A stretch of DNA of 64,000 nucleotides from DASWJZ01 sp963805325. Lineage in GTDB: Bacteria; Pseudomonadota; Alphaproteobacteria; Rhizobiales; Afifellaceae. The stretch lies in assembly GCA_963805325.1 (NCBI GenBank), contig CAWDTS010000015.1, positions 1-64,000 of the forward strand, written 5' to 3'. A model generated the notes under the pieces. The model ran no database searches. It had not been told where the DNA came from and worked only from the letters and a program-made list of their open reading frames with translations. Below, one piece after another: positions 54,303-62,703 of this stretch (position 1 is the stretch's first letter; the number at the start of each line of letters is the position of its first letter). The position numbers were made by a program, and so were the translations under genes.

Positions 54303-55592
54303 CTAATGCACGCCGAGCACACCTAAGTCGATCAACTCCGCCATCGCCTTGTAGCCAGCAGGGTTGGGATGGAGATGATCGCCCTTATCGTAGCTCGCCT
54401 GGATGTGGCCAGGATTTTGGGGGTCCTCGACGACTTTGTCGAAATCGATAACGCCGTCGAACTCACCACTGTTGCGGATGAAATCGTTGACCGCGTTGCG
54501 AATCTTCTCCTTCGCGTCGGTGTAGTAGCCGTCGAACGGCGTTCCAAAGAAAGCACCGCCGAACGGGGTCAGCGTAGCGCCGATGATCCGCATTCCGTGG
54601 ACATGCGCGCGGGCGATGAGCTGCCTGTAACCGTCGATAAGCTCGGCCGCCGTCGGTTCTGGATCGTCAGGCGCAAGACCACAGCCCGGCCAGCCGATAT
54701 CGTTGATCGCCATCATCAGGACAACGGTGTCGGCGTGCGGCTCGCTCAGCACGTCCTCGTCAAAGCGAGCCAGCGCGTTGACGCCCATCCGGTCGGTTAG
54801 AATTTTCGCACCGGATATGCCCTGATTGAGCACGGCCACGGGGGCACCGGCTTGCACGAGGCGTGCCGCCAGATTGTCCGGCCAGCGATCGTTACCGTCG
54901 ACGGTCGAGCCGTCACCGTCCGTAATGGAGTCGCCGAACATCACTACGGCTCGCGCCCCTGCGGGAGCGTCAACAATAATGTCGCTCAGGAAGATGCGCT
55001 GCGTCTGCTTGGAATCCGCCTTGAACTCGACATCGCTTACCTTGTTGCCGGAGGCAACATAGGCGGTGTCATGCCCGTCCCAGTGCACGGTCGTGGCAGG
55101 TGCGACCTTCGGAAAGTAAAGGCTCACCGAAACCCGCGACAGGGGATCGACTGCGAAGTCCACCGGATCGCTGACGATAGGCGCGCCGGGGGGAATGGTG
55201 ACCGACGCGTTGCCGCTGAACGTCAAAGCGTGATCGCTGCCTCCCTTTATGTTCCCATCCGCGTCGGCAAGAGCGACGTGTGCTTCCCCGATCGTGAGCG
55301 GCATGTCGCCATACTCGTTCGAGAGCCGGATGCGGAGCTGCTTGCCGCCGATGCTGATGCGGGCGACTTGGCGGATGGTCTGGTCGCGATAATTCGCCGG
55401 AATACCCATCGGCACGGCAAAGTCGGGGCCCCATACGGGTTGGGCGCTGGCTGTCCAGGTGCCAATCCAGTCTTCCGCGGCGCTCGACAATGGTGCCGTC
55501 GCCAGCATCGCGGCAAACGCGACGGCAGCCGCGGCGGCTCGTCCTTTCCAGGACCACAACGTCAGAAGACCTGACGAAACAGACACACTCAT
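54303..55592 (-). CDS. secreted SGNH/GDSL-family hydrolase
   Basis: The 429-residue protein has a signal peptide (AAAAAVAFAAMLATAPLSSA), an N-terminal beta-rich region of about 180 residues and a C-terminal SGNH domain. Catalytic features are FGDSITDG (serine), NQGISGAKIL (glycine block), MMAINDIGW (asparagine) and GDHLHPNPAGY (aspartate and histidine). It should hydrolyse an ester, perhaps an acetylated sugar, outside the cytoplasm. The gene lies on the opposite strand between iolD and iolE, so it interrupts the inositol genes. Confidence 0.9.
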   Translation of the reverse strand: MSVSVSSGLLTLWSWKGRAAAAAVAFAAMLATAPLSSAAEDWIGTWTASAQPVWGPDFAVPMGIPANYRDQTIRQVARISIGGKQLRIRLSNEYGDMPLTIGEAHVALADADGNIKGGSDHALTFSGNASVTIPPGAPIVSDPVDFAVDPLSRVSVSLYFPKVAPATTVHWDGHDTAYVASGNKVSDVEFKADSKQTQRIFLSDIIVDAPAGARAVVMFGDSITDGDGSTVDGNDRWPDNLAARLVQAGAPVAVLNQGISGAKILTDRMGVNALARFDEDVLSEPHADTVVLMMAINDIGWPGCGLAPDDPEPTAAELIDGYRQLIARAHVHGMRIIGATLTPFGGAFFGTPFDGYYTDAKEKIRNAVNDFIRNSGEFDGVIDFDKVVEDPQNPGHIQASYDKGDHLHPNPAGYKAMAELIDLGVLGVH

Positions 55593-55747
55593 CGTTTCCT
55601 CCTCATGTTACGCATGCGGCGCTGGTCGCCATCTTTGCGGCGCCGCCTCGCGGCGCCGGTTGAAGCATCGGTCGACGGTGGTATCGGAGTCAAACTAGAG
55701 TTGCATTCACTCGAACGAACGGATGCATCTGGATGCGCCCGCGGCTT

Positions 55748-55776
55748 TTGACTAAGGAACGCCACGCCGACAATAA
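55748..55776 (+). promoter_or_regulatory. possible sigma-70 promoter for iolE
   Basis: TTGACT (55748-55753) and CAATAA (55771-55776) are 17 bp apart, ending 20 bp before the iolE start. The -35 is good and the -10 is weak. The divergent SGNH gene shares this region. Confidence 0.35.
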
Positions 55777-55796
55777 GTTGACGGGGAGGAACACGA

Positions 55797-56696
55797 ATGA
55801 AAGCGCGCCTTGGCATTGCGCCGATTGCCTGGACCAACGACGACCTGCCGCAGCTCGGCGGCGACACGCCGCTTGAGGTGTGCCTTTCGGAAAGCCGCGA
55901 AGCCGGCTTTTCGGGCACAGAGACCGGCGGAAAGTTTCCCAAGACGCCGCGCGAGCTGAAAGAAGTGCTCGCCGCGCATGATCTGAAGCTCGTGTCAGGC
56001 TGGTATTCCGGCCGCGTGCTTGAGAATGACCTGGCGGCGGAGAAGGACCGCGCGCACGGCCAGCTCGAGCTTTTCCGCGAGAACGGCGCCGCCGTCCTGG
56101 TCTACGGCGAGACGACGGGCACAGTGCAGAACCAGCAGCAAGTTCCGCTCGCCAAGCGGCCGCGCCTCGATGATGCGCAAATGCGGGACTACGGCCGGAA
56201 GCTCACGGCCTTCGCCGAGCACTGTCACGAAGAGAAGGTCCCCCTCGCCTTCCATCATCACATGGGGACCGCGGTCGAGACTGAGGACGACGTGAACCGC
56301 CTGATGAACTTTACGGGCGATGCGGTCGGGCTTCTCTTCGACACCGGACACATCAAGTTCGCCGGCGGCGACGGTCTCCGCATGGCGAAGCGTCACGGCA
56401 AGCGCATCGATCACGTTCACACGAAGGACATCCGCGAGAACGTGCTGAAGTCGATCGACTTCAACAAGACCTCGTTCCTCGACGCCGTGCTGGCCGGGGT
56501 CTTCACCGTGCCGGGCGACGGCATGATCGACTTCAAGGCTGTTGCCAAACTCTGCGCCGAGATCGGCTACGAGGGCTGGTTCGTTGTCGAGGCCGAGCAG
56601 GATCCTAAAAAGGCGAACCCGCTCAAATACGCCAAGATCGGCTTCGAGGCGCTAAGCGAGGCGCTCGACCAAGCTGGCTACACGATCGAGGAATGA
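55797..56696 (+). CDS. iolE: myo-inosose-2 dehydratase
   Basis: The 299-residue protein starts MKARLGIAPIAWTNDDLPQL, the standard IolE opening, and has the xylose-isomerase-like TIM barrel with metal ligands in GTETGGKFP, LAFHHHMGTAVETEDDV, FDTGHIKFAGG and the late WFVVEAEQDP. It dehydrates scyllo-inosose to the substrate of IolD. ATG 55797 follows GGGGAGGA. It is on the same strand as iolD but separated by the opposite-strand hydrolase gene, so it must have its own promoter. Confidence 0.95.
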   Translation: MKARLGIAPIAWTNDDLPQLGGDTPLEVCLSESREAGFSGTETGGKFPKTPRELKEVLAAHDLKLVSGWYSGRVLENDLAAEKDRAHGQLELFRENGAAVLVYGETTGTVQNQQQVPLAKRPRLDDAQMRDYGRKLTAFAEHCHEEKVPLAFHHHMGTAVETEDDVNRLMNFTGDAVGLLFDTGHIKFAGGDGLRMAKRHGKRIDHVHTKDIRENVLKSIDFNKTSFLDAVLAGVFTVPGDGMIDFKAVAKLCAEIGYEGWFVVEAEQDPKKANPLKYAKIGFEALSEALDQAGYTIEE

Positions 56697-56708
56697 GACT
56701 CCGCCCGC

Positions 56709-57008
56709 CTAGCGGCGGAGCCTCCGCTTGTTGGCGCGCACGGCTTTCCGGTAGGTATCCGTCGCCGCTTCCGTTGCCGCCACCTCGCCGCCGCTGGGCC
56801 AAGCGACTGCCGCGTTGAATGTGGCTGTCATCGCGGTCGTCATCTTCTCGGCGATCATCCTGTTAGCTTCGCGCACGGCAAGCCCGTCGCCGCGTGCGAT
56901 ACGCGAAATGCGTCTCAGGACGACTTCCTGGCAGTCCAGCCCGAACGCCATGGCGTCGGCGAAGCCGCGCCATGGGTTCGGGACTAATTTGGCGCGCTTA
57001 CTTGCCAC
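56709..57008 (-). CDS. small phasin-like hypothetical protein
   Basis: This 99-residue protein is helical with a basic tail. It reads NPWRGFADAMAFGLDCQEVVLRR in its first third and REANRMIAEKMTTAMTAT later. The length, the EANRMIxEK helix and the frequent alanines resemble small phasin-like proteins of Rhizobiales, but I cannot confirm this. I chose GTG 57008, which overlaps the csbD stop and has AAGGA at suitable distance. Frames open further upstream only read through csbD. It is likely coexpressed with csbD. Confidence 0.55.
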   Translation of the reverse strand: MASKRAKLVPNPWRGFADAMAFGLDCQEVVLRRISRIARGDGLAVREANRMIAEKMTTAMTATFNAAVAWPSGGEVAATEAATDTYRKAVRANKRRLRR

Positions 57009-57171
57009 GCAGCGCGTCCTTGAGGCCGCCGACGGCGTTCTGCACTTTGCCGGCCGCCTTGTCGGCCTTGCCTTCGCCTTCCAGCTTGGCGTCGCCCGTG
57101 ACTTTTCCGGCCGCTTCCTTGATCGCGCCCTTGGCCTGCTTGGCAGAACCTTTGATCCGATCCGTGTCCAT
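56998..57171 (-). CDS. CsbD family stress protein
   Basis: A 57-residue protein, MDTDRIKGSAKQAKGAIKEA onward, with the repeated KGxxKxAxGKxTGD pattern that defines CsbD. Members are small hydrophilic stress-induced proteins of unknown mechanism. ATG 57171 follows GGGAGG at good spacing. It precedes and overlaps the phasin-like gene. Confidence 0.9.
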   Translation of the reverse strand: MDTDRIKGSAKQAKGAIKEAAGKVTGDAKLEGEGKADKAAGKVQNAVGGLKDALRGK

Positions 57172-57272
57172 GAAGAAAACCTCCCGAAACTCTCCGGCAT
57201 GGAGAGCGCAGGGAAATCGCCACGGCCCTGAAAAGGTTCCCGTTCGACCAAGCGCCGGCTCCACCGGCTCCG

Positions 57273-58544
57273 TTAACCAAGCGCTGCGCGGCGCTCCTGA
57301 AGGAAGCGGCGAACGGCGGGATCGGACTCAAGCCCGATCGCGATTTCGTAGGCCTTGTCCGCTGCGTCCGTTCTGCCGGCTTGCGCCGAAAGGTTGGCGC
57401 GCGCCGCCCAATAGGGCTGATATTCGGCAAGCTGCGCGTCATCGGCGAGCGCGTCGAGCGCCGCAAGCGCGGCCGCCGGCCCCTGCGTCTCGGCGATGGC
57501 GACGGCGCGGTTGATCGCCACGACCGGCGAGCCGGTCAGAGCCGACAGCGCGTTGTAGAGCCGCACGATCGCCGGCCAGTCCGTCCGCCCGGTCGCACGG
57601 CGGACGACATGCGCCGACTGCACGGCCGCCTCCAGCTGGAAGCGGCCGATCCTTTCCATTCCGCTCGCGCGGAAAAGCTGCGCTTCCGCCTCGTCGATCA
57701 ACTGCTTATCCCAAAGCTCCGGCTCCTGCTCGTCGAGCGGAACGTACTCGCCCTGCGCATTCCGCCGCGCGCCGCGCCGCGCCTCCGCGAAGAGCATCAG
57801 GGCCAGCAGCCCAAGCGCGTCGGGCTCCGTCGGCATGAGCGAAACGACGAGCCGTCCGAGCCAGATACCTTCTTCGGCAAGATTCCTGCGCCGCGCCTCG
57901 ATGCCGGACGGGTCGCTCCAGCCTTCGCTGAACACGGCGTAGATCGCTTCGAGCACCGAGTTGAGCCGCTCCGGAAGCTCCTCACGCTCCGGCACCCGGA
58001 ATGGAATTCCGGCCTGCCTGATCTTCGTCTTGGCGCGCACCAGACGCTGCCCCATCGTCGCCGGCGCAACGAGGAACGCCGACCCGATCGCTGCCACATC
58101 GAAGCCGAGAACCGCCTGCAGGATCAGCGGCGCTCGAACTCTTTCTTCGATCGCCGGATGAGCGCAGGCGAACATGAGCTGCAGTCGCGTGTCGGGCACG
58201 TCGCTCCGTGCTGTCGCCCCTGCTTCGACCTCATCCATGAGAAGGCGGAGATGCGCGCGCGCTTCGCTCGCCGTTTGTCGTCTGCGCGCGAAGTCCACCT
58301 GCTTGCGTCGCGCAACCGTCAGAAGCCAGGCTTCCGGGTTGTCCGGCACGCCCGTCTTCGGCCAGCCGTCGAGCGCCGCCGCGAACGCTTCCGACAGCGC
58401 ATCCTCCGCGCCGGCGATATCGTTGGCGCGCGCGGCTAGGAAGGCGACGAGCTTTCCGTAGCTCCGGCGCGCCACCGCCTCGGCGATCCGTCGCGGAAGC
58501 TCGCCGTCCTCGGATTGCGGTTTCGCGCCTACATCATCGGCCAA
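57273..58544 (-). CDS. ECF42-type RNA polymerase sigma factor with TPR-like C-terminal extension
   Basis: The 423-residue protein has a short sigma region 2 (AGAEDALSEAFAAALDGWPKTG and PEAWLLTVARRKQVDFARRR) and region 4 (APLILQAVLGFDVAAIGSAFLVAPATMGQRLVRAK), followed by about 200 residues of helical repeats, with the conserved LYNALSALTGSPVVAINRAVAIAE and a late ARANLSAQAGRTDAADKAYEIAI. This is the ECF42 architecture, where the C-terminal extension replaces an anti-sigma factor. It overlaps its DGPF partner gene by 16 bp, the usual pairing. Confidence 0.93.
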   Translation of the reverse strand: MADDVGAKPQSEDGELPRRIAEAVARRSYGKLVAFLAARANDIAGAEDALSEAFAAALDGWPKTGVPDNPEAWLLTVARRKQVDFARRRQTASEARAHLRLLMDEVEAGATARSDVPDTRLQLMFACAHPAIEERVRAPLILQAVLGFDVAAIGSAFLVAPATMGQRLVRAKTKIRQAGIPFRVPEREELPERLNSVLEAIYAVFSEGWSDPSGIEARRRNLAEEGIWLGRLVVSLMPTEPDALGLLALMLFAEARRGARRNAQGEYVPLDEQEPELWDKQLIDEAEAQLFRASGMERIGRFQLEAAVQSAHVVRRATGRTDWPAIVRLYNALSALTGSPVVAINRAVAIAETQGPAAALAALDALADDAQLAEYQPYWAARANLSAQAGRTDAADKAYEIAIGLESDPAVRRFLQERRAALG

Positions 58545-58879
58545 ATCGGACGCACCTCGATCGCGCCATGCGCCGCGCCCGGGCAGCGCGACGCCCAGGA
58601 AAGCGCGGCGTCGAGGTCGGGCGCCTCGATCATGTAATAGCCGCCGAGCTGCTCCTTCGTCTCGGCGTAGGGCCCGTTCAGCACCTGCGCCTTTCCGTTC
58701 GGATTGCGCACGGTCGTGGCGTCGCCGGTCGGGCGCAGCCGCTCGCCGCCGAGAAGCACGCCAGCCTTCTTCATAGCCTCGGTGTAAAACTCGTAGGCAG
58801 CGCTCATCTTAGTGACGGCGTCTTTCGGCGCGGATATCATTCCCGCCTCGTTCGCGTAGATCAGAAGCATGTATCGCAT
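58529..58879 (-). CDS. YCII-related DGPF domain protein
   Basis: The 116-residue protein starts MRYMLLIYANEAGM and contains NGPYAETKEQLGGYYMIEA, the DGPF motif in an NGPY variant, followed by LDAALSWASRCPGA. DGPF proteins are the invariable genomic partners and regulon members of ECF42 sigma factors; their enzymatic activity is not known. ATG 58879 has GGGAGA upstream. It leads the two-gene operon and follows a matching promoter. Confidence 0.93.
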   Translation of the reverse strand: MRYMLLIYANEAGMISAPKDAVTKMSAAYEFYTEAMKKAGVLLGGERLRPTGDATTVRNPNGKAQVLNGPYAETKEQLGGYYMIEAPDLDAALSWASRCPGAAHGAIEVRPIWPMM

Positions 58880-58925
58880 CGTGGTTCTCCCTGGTTTGGC
58901 CCGGCAACGCGCCTGCCGACCCAAT

Positions 58926-58952
58926 GACGCCCGCCGAGGCCCCATTTCGACA
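58926..58952 (-). promoter_or_regulatory. predicted ECF42-dependent promoter of the DGPF-sigma operon
   Basis: On the minus strand TGTCGA (58952-58947) and CGTC (58929-58926) are separated by 17 bp and end 46 bp before the DGPF start codon. As I recall, ECF42 sigma factors recognise TGTCGA at -35 and CGTC-like at -10, so this fits an autoregulated promoter. Confidence 0.65.
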
Positions 58953-58987
58953 CGAGCGAAGATAATTTCGTTGCGCGGGCGGCGGCG

Positions 58988-59758
58988 CTAGAGCCAGCCG
59001 CCGTCGACCACGAAATTCTGCGAGGTGCACATTGCGCTGTCGTCCGAGGCGAGGAAGAGCACGGTGCGCGCGAGATCGTCCGGCTGCAGCCGGTCAGGCA
59101 GACACTGCCGCTCCTTGATCGTGCGGTCGGCGTTCTCGTCGACCCACAGTGCCATTTGCCGCTCGGTCATCACCCAGCCCGGCAGCACGCAGTTGACGCG
59201 GATGCGGTGCGGGCCGAGATCGCGCGCAAACGATTTGGTGAGCCCCTCGATCGCTGCCTTCGAGGCCGTGTAGGCCGGAATGCCGCCCATCCCGATCCGC
59301 CATGAGATCGAGCCGAAATTGATGATCGAACCGCCGCCCGCCGCGATCATGTCCGGCGCAATCGCTTGAATTGCGAAGAATTGGTGCTTGAGGTTGACCG
59401 CAAGCCGCGCGTCGAAGCTTTCCGGCGTCTCTTCTTGCCAGCCATGGCGCATATCGTTTGCGGCGTTGTTGACGAGGACCGTGATCGTGCCGAGCGCTTC
59501 CCGCACGGTCGCAATCGCTGCGCGCAACGCGGATATGTCGATGACGTCGGCCGGCTGGAAGCGCACGGACGCGCCCGCGGATGTGAGTTCCCTGGCGAGC
59601 GCTGTGCCCTCCGCCTCCAAGATATCGATGAAACCGACCTTGGCGTCCTGGCCCGCTAAGCCGCGCACGATCGCCTCGCCGATGCCGCTCGCGCCGCCGG
59701 ACACGAGGACGGTCTTACCAGCAAGACTTGGGTATGTCGCAAAGGAGCCTTCGACCAC
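58988..59758 (-). CDS. SDR family oxidoreductase
   Basis: The 256-residue short-chain dehydrogenase has the cofactor motif SGGASGIGEAI, NNAANDMRH, and the catalytic serine, tyrosine and lysine in FGSISWRIGMGGIPAYTASK. FDARLAVNLKHQFFAIQ and the C-terminal FVVDGGWL are typical of sugar and polyol dehydrogenases such as arabinose, xylose or galactose 1-dehydrogenases. It starts at GTG 59758. It is divergent from the GntR regulator and the sugar importer, which suggests it oxidises the imported sugar. Confidence 0.88.
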   Translation of the reverse strand: MVEGSFATYPSLAGKTVLVSGGASGIGEAIVRGLAGQDAKVGFIDILEAEGTALARELTSAGASVRFQPADVIDISALRAAIATVREALGTITVLVNNAANDMRHGWQEETPESFDARLAVNLKHQFFAIQAIAPDMIAAGGGSIINFGSISWRIGMGGIPAYTASKAAIEGLTKSFARDLGPHRIRVNCVLPGWVMTERQMALWVDENADRTIKERQCLPDRLQPDDLARTVLFLASDDSAMCTSQNFVVDGGWL

Positions 59759-59980
59759 TGGGATGCTCGCGGGAACGATGAGGTGGGGTGCTTTCTAGGA
59801 GAGCGGCGGTGCGCTTGACAACGGGGAGCCGACAGAAGGGTCGCGGACCGTCGAGCGCCACCGCGAAAGCGCATGAAAATGCAGCCCAACGATTGACTCC
59901 TCCCTCTGACTCATCTGATCTATTCGGTAACAAGACGAACTAATCGGCAGCCGCGTGAGCTCGCCGGCGGGAGGAAGCGG

Positions 59981-60736
59981 GTGAGCGAGGGGTATGGCCA
60001 GCGGCGCGCGGCGCTTGTCTCGCGTCCCATTGCCACGGCGGAGTCCATCGGCCGGCGCATCGTTTCCGGAGGCTGGAAGCCGGGCAGTGTCCTGCCAAGT
60101 TTCGACCGGCTCGCCGACCAATTCTCGGTGTCGCGCCTCTCCGTGCGCGAAGCCATGCGGGCGCTGGCCGCGAAGGGTCTGGTCAACTCGCGCCCGCGGC
60201 GCGGCACTGTCGTCCGGCCGCGCAGCGACTGGAGCCGGCTCGATCCGGACATCATCGCCTGGCAGATCGGCGAAGTCCCGAACGCCGCGTTCGTACGCAG
60301 CCTGTTCGAGGCGCGCGCCATCATCGAGCCGGAAGCCGCAGCGCTCGTCGCCGTGCGCGCCTCCGAGGAAGTGATCGCCGCCATCGACCGCGCCTTCTCC
60401 GCGATGGAAACGACCGATTCGGAGTCGCATGAGTCCATCGAGGCCGACGTGGCGTTTCATCAGGCAATCCTGATCGGCACCGGCAACGAGCTGCTTGCCG
60501 CTTTTGCGCCCGCTATCGTGACGTGGCTCAGGGTTGCCTTCGGTGTGCAACGCGCCGCCCGACCCGACAAGGCGGACTTCGTGCCGCAGCACGGCGCCAT
60601 CCTCCAGGCCATCAAGCGCGGCGATCCTGACGCCGCACGCGTTGCGTTCCGCGCGCTTCTGACGCGCGCCGAAGCCGACGCAGTCAGAGGCGTGCTCCTT
60701 AGAGGCAACGGCAATGAACAGCACAGCGCGCGCTGA
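59981..60736 (+). CDS. FadR-subfamily GntR transcriptional regulator
   Basis: The 251-residue protein has a GntR winged helix (SIGRRIVSGGWKPGSVLPSF, SVSRLSVREAMRALAAKGLV, RPRRGTVV) and an FCD ligand-binding domain with the metal-binding pattern in EADVAFHQAILIGTGNELL and HGAILQAIKRGD. It starts at GTG 59981 after GGAGGAAG. It overlaps the ABC ATPase gene by 23 bp and is divergent from the SDR gene, so it probably controls both in response to a sugar acid or its precursor. A weak TTGACT at 59893 may belong to its promoter. Confidence 0.92.
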   Translation: MSEGYGQRRAALVSRPIATAESIGRRIVSGGWKPGSVLPSFDRLADQFSVSRLSVREAMRALAAKGLVNSRPRRGTVVRPRSDWSRLDPDIIAWQIGEVPNAAFVRSLFEARAIIEPEAAALVAVRASEEVIAAIDRAFSAMETTDSESHESIEADVAFHQAILIGTGNELLAAFAPAIVTWLRVAFGVQRAARPDKADFVPQHGAILQAIKRGDPDAARVAFRALLTRAEADAVRGVLLRGNGNEQHSAR

Positions 60737-61505
60737 GCCGCACGTCCGCAACTATGATTCGATCGTGCAGCTCGATCACGTGCAGAAGTATTTCGGAGCG
60801 GTCCACGCGCTTCACGACATCTCGCTTGCCATCGGTCGCAATGAGATCGTCGGCCTGGTGGGCGACAACGGTGCCGGCAAGTCGACGCTGATCAAAGTGA
60901 TGACCGGCGTGCTTGCCCCGACCTCAGGGCGCATCTTTGTGCGCGACCATGAGATCGACCCATCCGACTACTCCGTCAGGATGGCGCACGACCTCTCGAT
61001 CGAGACCGTCTACCAGGACCGCTCGCTCGCCGACAAACAGCCGCTCTGGCGCAATTTCTTCGTCGGCCGGCAGATCACCAACCGCTTTGGTTTCATCGAC
61101 ATTAAGCGCGAGAAGGAGCTGGCCAACGACATCCTCATGAATGCGATCGGCTTCCGCGGCGTAGGCATCACCGTGGATTCGACGGTCGCGCAACTTTCCG
61201 GCGGCGAGCGGCAGGGCATCGCGATCGGGCGTGCAATGTACTATGACGCCGACCTGATCGTGCTTGACGAACCGACGGCCGCGCTCGCCGTCGCCGAGGT
61301 CAAGAAGGTTCTCGACTTCGTGCGGCGGATCAAGGAGTCGGGCCGCGCCTGCATCTACATTGAGCACAACCTTGCGCATGTGCACGAGGTTGCCGACCGG
61401 CTGATCGTCCTCGACCGCGGCAAGATCGTCACCGAGATCGCGCCGAAGGACATGTCGGTGGCCGAGCTGACCGACTACCTGATCGCGCTGCAGCACCCAG
61501 TTTGA
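60714..61505 (+). CDS. sugar ABC transporter ATP-binding protein, single NBD
   Basis: The 263-residue ATPase has Walker A GDNGAGKST (50-58), signature LSGGERQGIAIGRAM, Walker B LIVLDEPTAALAV and H-loop IYIEHNLAHVHEV. Unlike most sugar ABC ATPases of this group it has one nucleotide-binding domain, as in the fructose importer FrcA of Sinorhizobium, and would work as a homodimer. It overlaps the GntR gene and precedes the permease by 10 bp. Confidence 0.92.
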   Translation: MNSTARAEPHVRNYDSIVQLDHVQKYFGAVHALHDISLAIGRNEIVGLVGDNGAGKSTLIKVMTGVLAPTSGRIFVRDHEIDPSDYSVRMAHDLSIETVYQDRSLADKQPLWRNFFVGRQITNRFGFIDIKREKELANDILMNAIGFRGVGITVDSTVAQLSGGERQGIAIGRAMYYDADLIVLDEPTAALAVAEVKKVLDFVRRIKESGRACIYIEHNLAHVHEVADRLIVLDRGKIVTEIAPKDMSVAELTDYLIALQHPV

Positions 61506-61515
61506 GGCGGCAAAG

Positions 61516-62685
61516 ATGGCGCACGTTCAACCGACGTCGATCTTCCAGCGGGTAGAGGGCCTGCCGATCATCCTGGTCTTTGCCCTGCTCCTGGCGCTGT
61601 TCATGTATCTCGCGCCCGAAGTCTTCCTGCGGCCATTCCAGTACACGACCTTCCTCTCCACGCTGCCGCCCGTGATCCTGCTGGCGATCGGGCTCACTTT
61701 CATCATCGGCGCCGGCGAGATCGACCTCTGTTTCCCGGCCATTCTCGGCTTCTCCGGCTTCTGCTTCGCCGTGACCTTCAAGGAGGGGCACGCCTGGCTG
61801 ATGGCAACGACAGGAGCGTCGGAGACAAGCTGGCTCGCCTCGCATTTCGCAACCGAGCTCGTCGCCTGGTTTGCCGTGATCCTGGCGCTCGCCTCCGGCA
61901 TCCTCGTCGGCTTCATCAACGGCGTGCTCGTCGCCAAGATCGGCATTCCTTCCTTCATCGCGACGCTCGGCACGCAGTTCTTCTGGTACGGGATGGCGAC
62001 GGTCCTCTCCGGCGGGAAGTCCTACGCATTGCGCGGCGCCGAAGAGAGCTCAGTCTGGCAGGTGCTCGTCGGCCGCCCGTTTGCCGGTTCGAGCGTCGAC
62101 TGGGTGCAGCAGCTTCCCATCCAGTCGCTGTGGACAGCGATCGTCGTGGTCCTGATGTGGTTCATCCTGACGCGCCACCGCTTCGGCGAGCACACGCTCT
62201 TCATCGGCGATTCAAACGAAGTCTCGCGCGTCGTCGGCATCGACGTAGACCGTGAGAAGATCAAGCTCTTCACGCTGATGGGCGCGCTCGCGGCGCTGGC
62301 CGCGATCTTTCTGACGCTTGAGAACAAGAACTATTTCGGCAACCAGGGACAGGGCTATCTGCTGATCGCCATCGCCTCGGTGCTGATCGGCGGCACGTCG
62401 ATCTTCGGCGGACGCGCGACCATTGTCGGCACGGTCTTCGGATGCTTCATCATCGCCGTCGTCGAGCCGGGTCTCGTCGCGACCGGGCTCTCCGGCGCCT
62501 GGGTTAACACCGCGCGCGGCCTGATCTTCCTGGTCGCCATCATCTTTTATCTGAACGTCGACGAGCCGCAGCGGCGCAGCGCGTTTTTCGCGCGCGTCTG
62601 GGGCTCGCAGGGATTCGGCCGAACGCAATCGACCGAAAAACGTGCGGCTGCCTCCGCCAGCGAAGGAGACAGCGGCACGCATTAA
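61516..62685 (+). CDS. sugar ABC transporter permease
   Basis: The 389-residue RbsC/FrcC-type permease has about ten membrane segments; key stretches are PVILLAIGLTFIIGAGEIDL, GILVGFINGVLVAKIGIPSF and SVLIGGTSIFGGRATIVGTV. The C-terminal 45 residues are hydrophilic. It is the only permease in this operon and would act as a homodimer with the single-NBD ATPase. It is 18 bp from the binding-protein gene. Confidence 0.93.
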   Translation: MAHVQPTSIFQRVEGLPIILVFALLLALFMYLAPEVFLRPFQYTTFLSTLPPVILLAIGLTFIIGAGEIDLCFPAILGFSGFCFAVTFKEGHAWLMATTGASETSWLASHFATELVAWFAVILALASGILVGFINGVLVAKIGIPSFIATLGTQFFWYGMATVLSGGKSYALRGAEESSVWQVLVGRPFAGSSVDWVQQLPIQSLWTAIVVVLMWFILTRHRFGEHTLFIGDSNEVSRVVGIDVDREKIKLFTLMGALAALAAIFLTLENKNYFGNQGQGYLLIAIASVLIGGTSIFGGRATIVGTVFGCFIIAVVEPGLVATGLSGAWVNTARGLIFLVAIIFYLNVDEPQRRSAFFARVWGSQGFGRTQSTEKRAAASASEGDSGTH

Positions 62686-62703
62686 CGCAAAGGGAGGACA
62701 ACA

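Noticed and set aside
56709..57251. Longer version of the phasin-like protein reading through csbD
   Set aside because: The first 80 codons are an arginine/serine-rich shadow of csbD; the GTG at 57008 with its own ribosome site is a better start.
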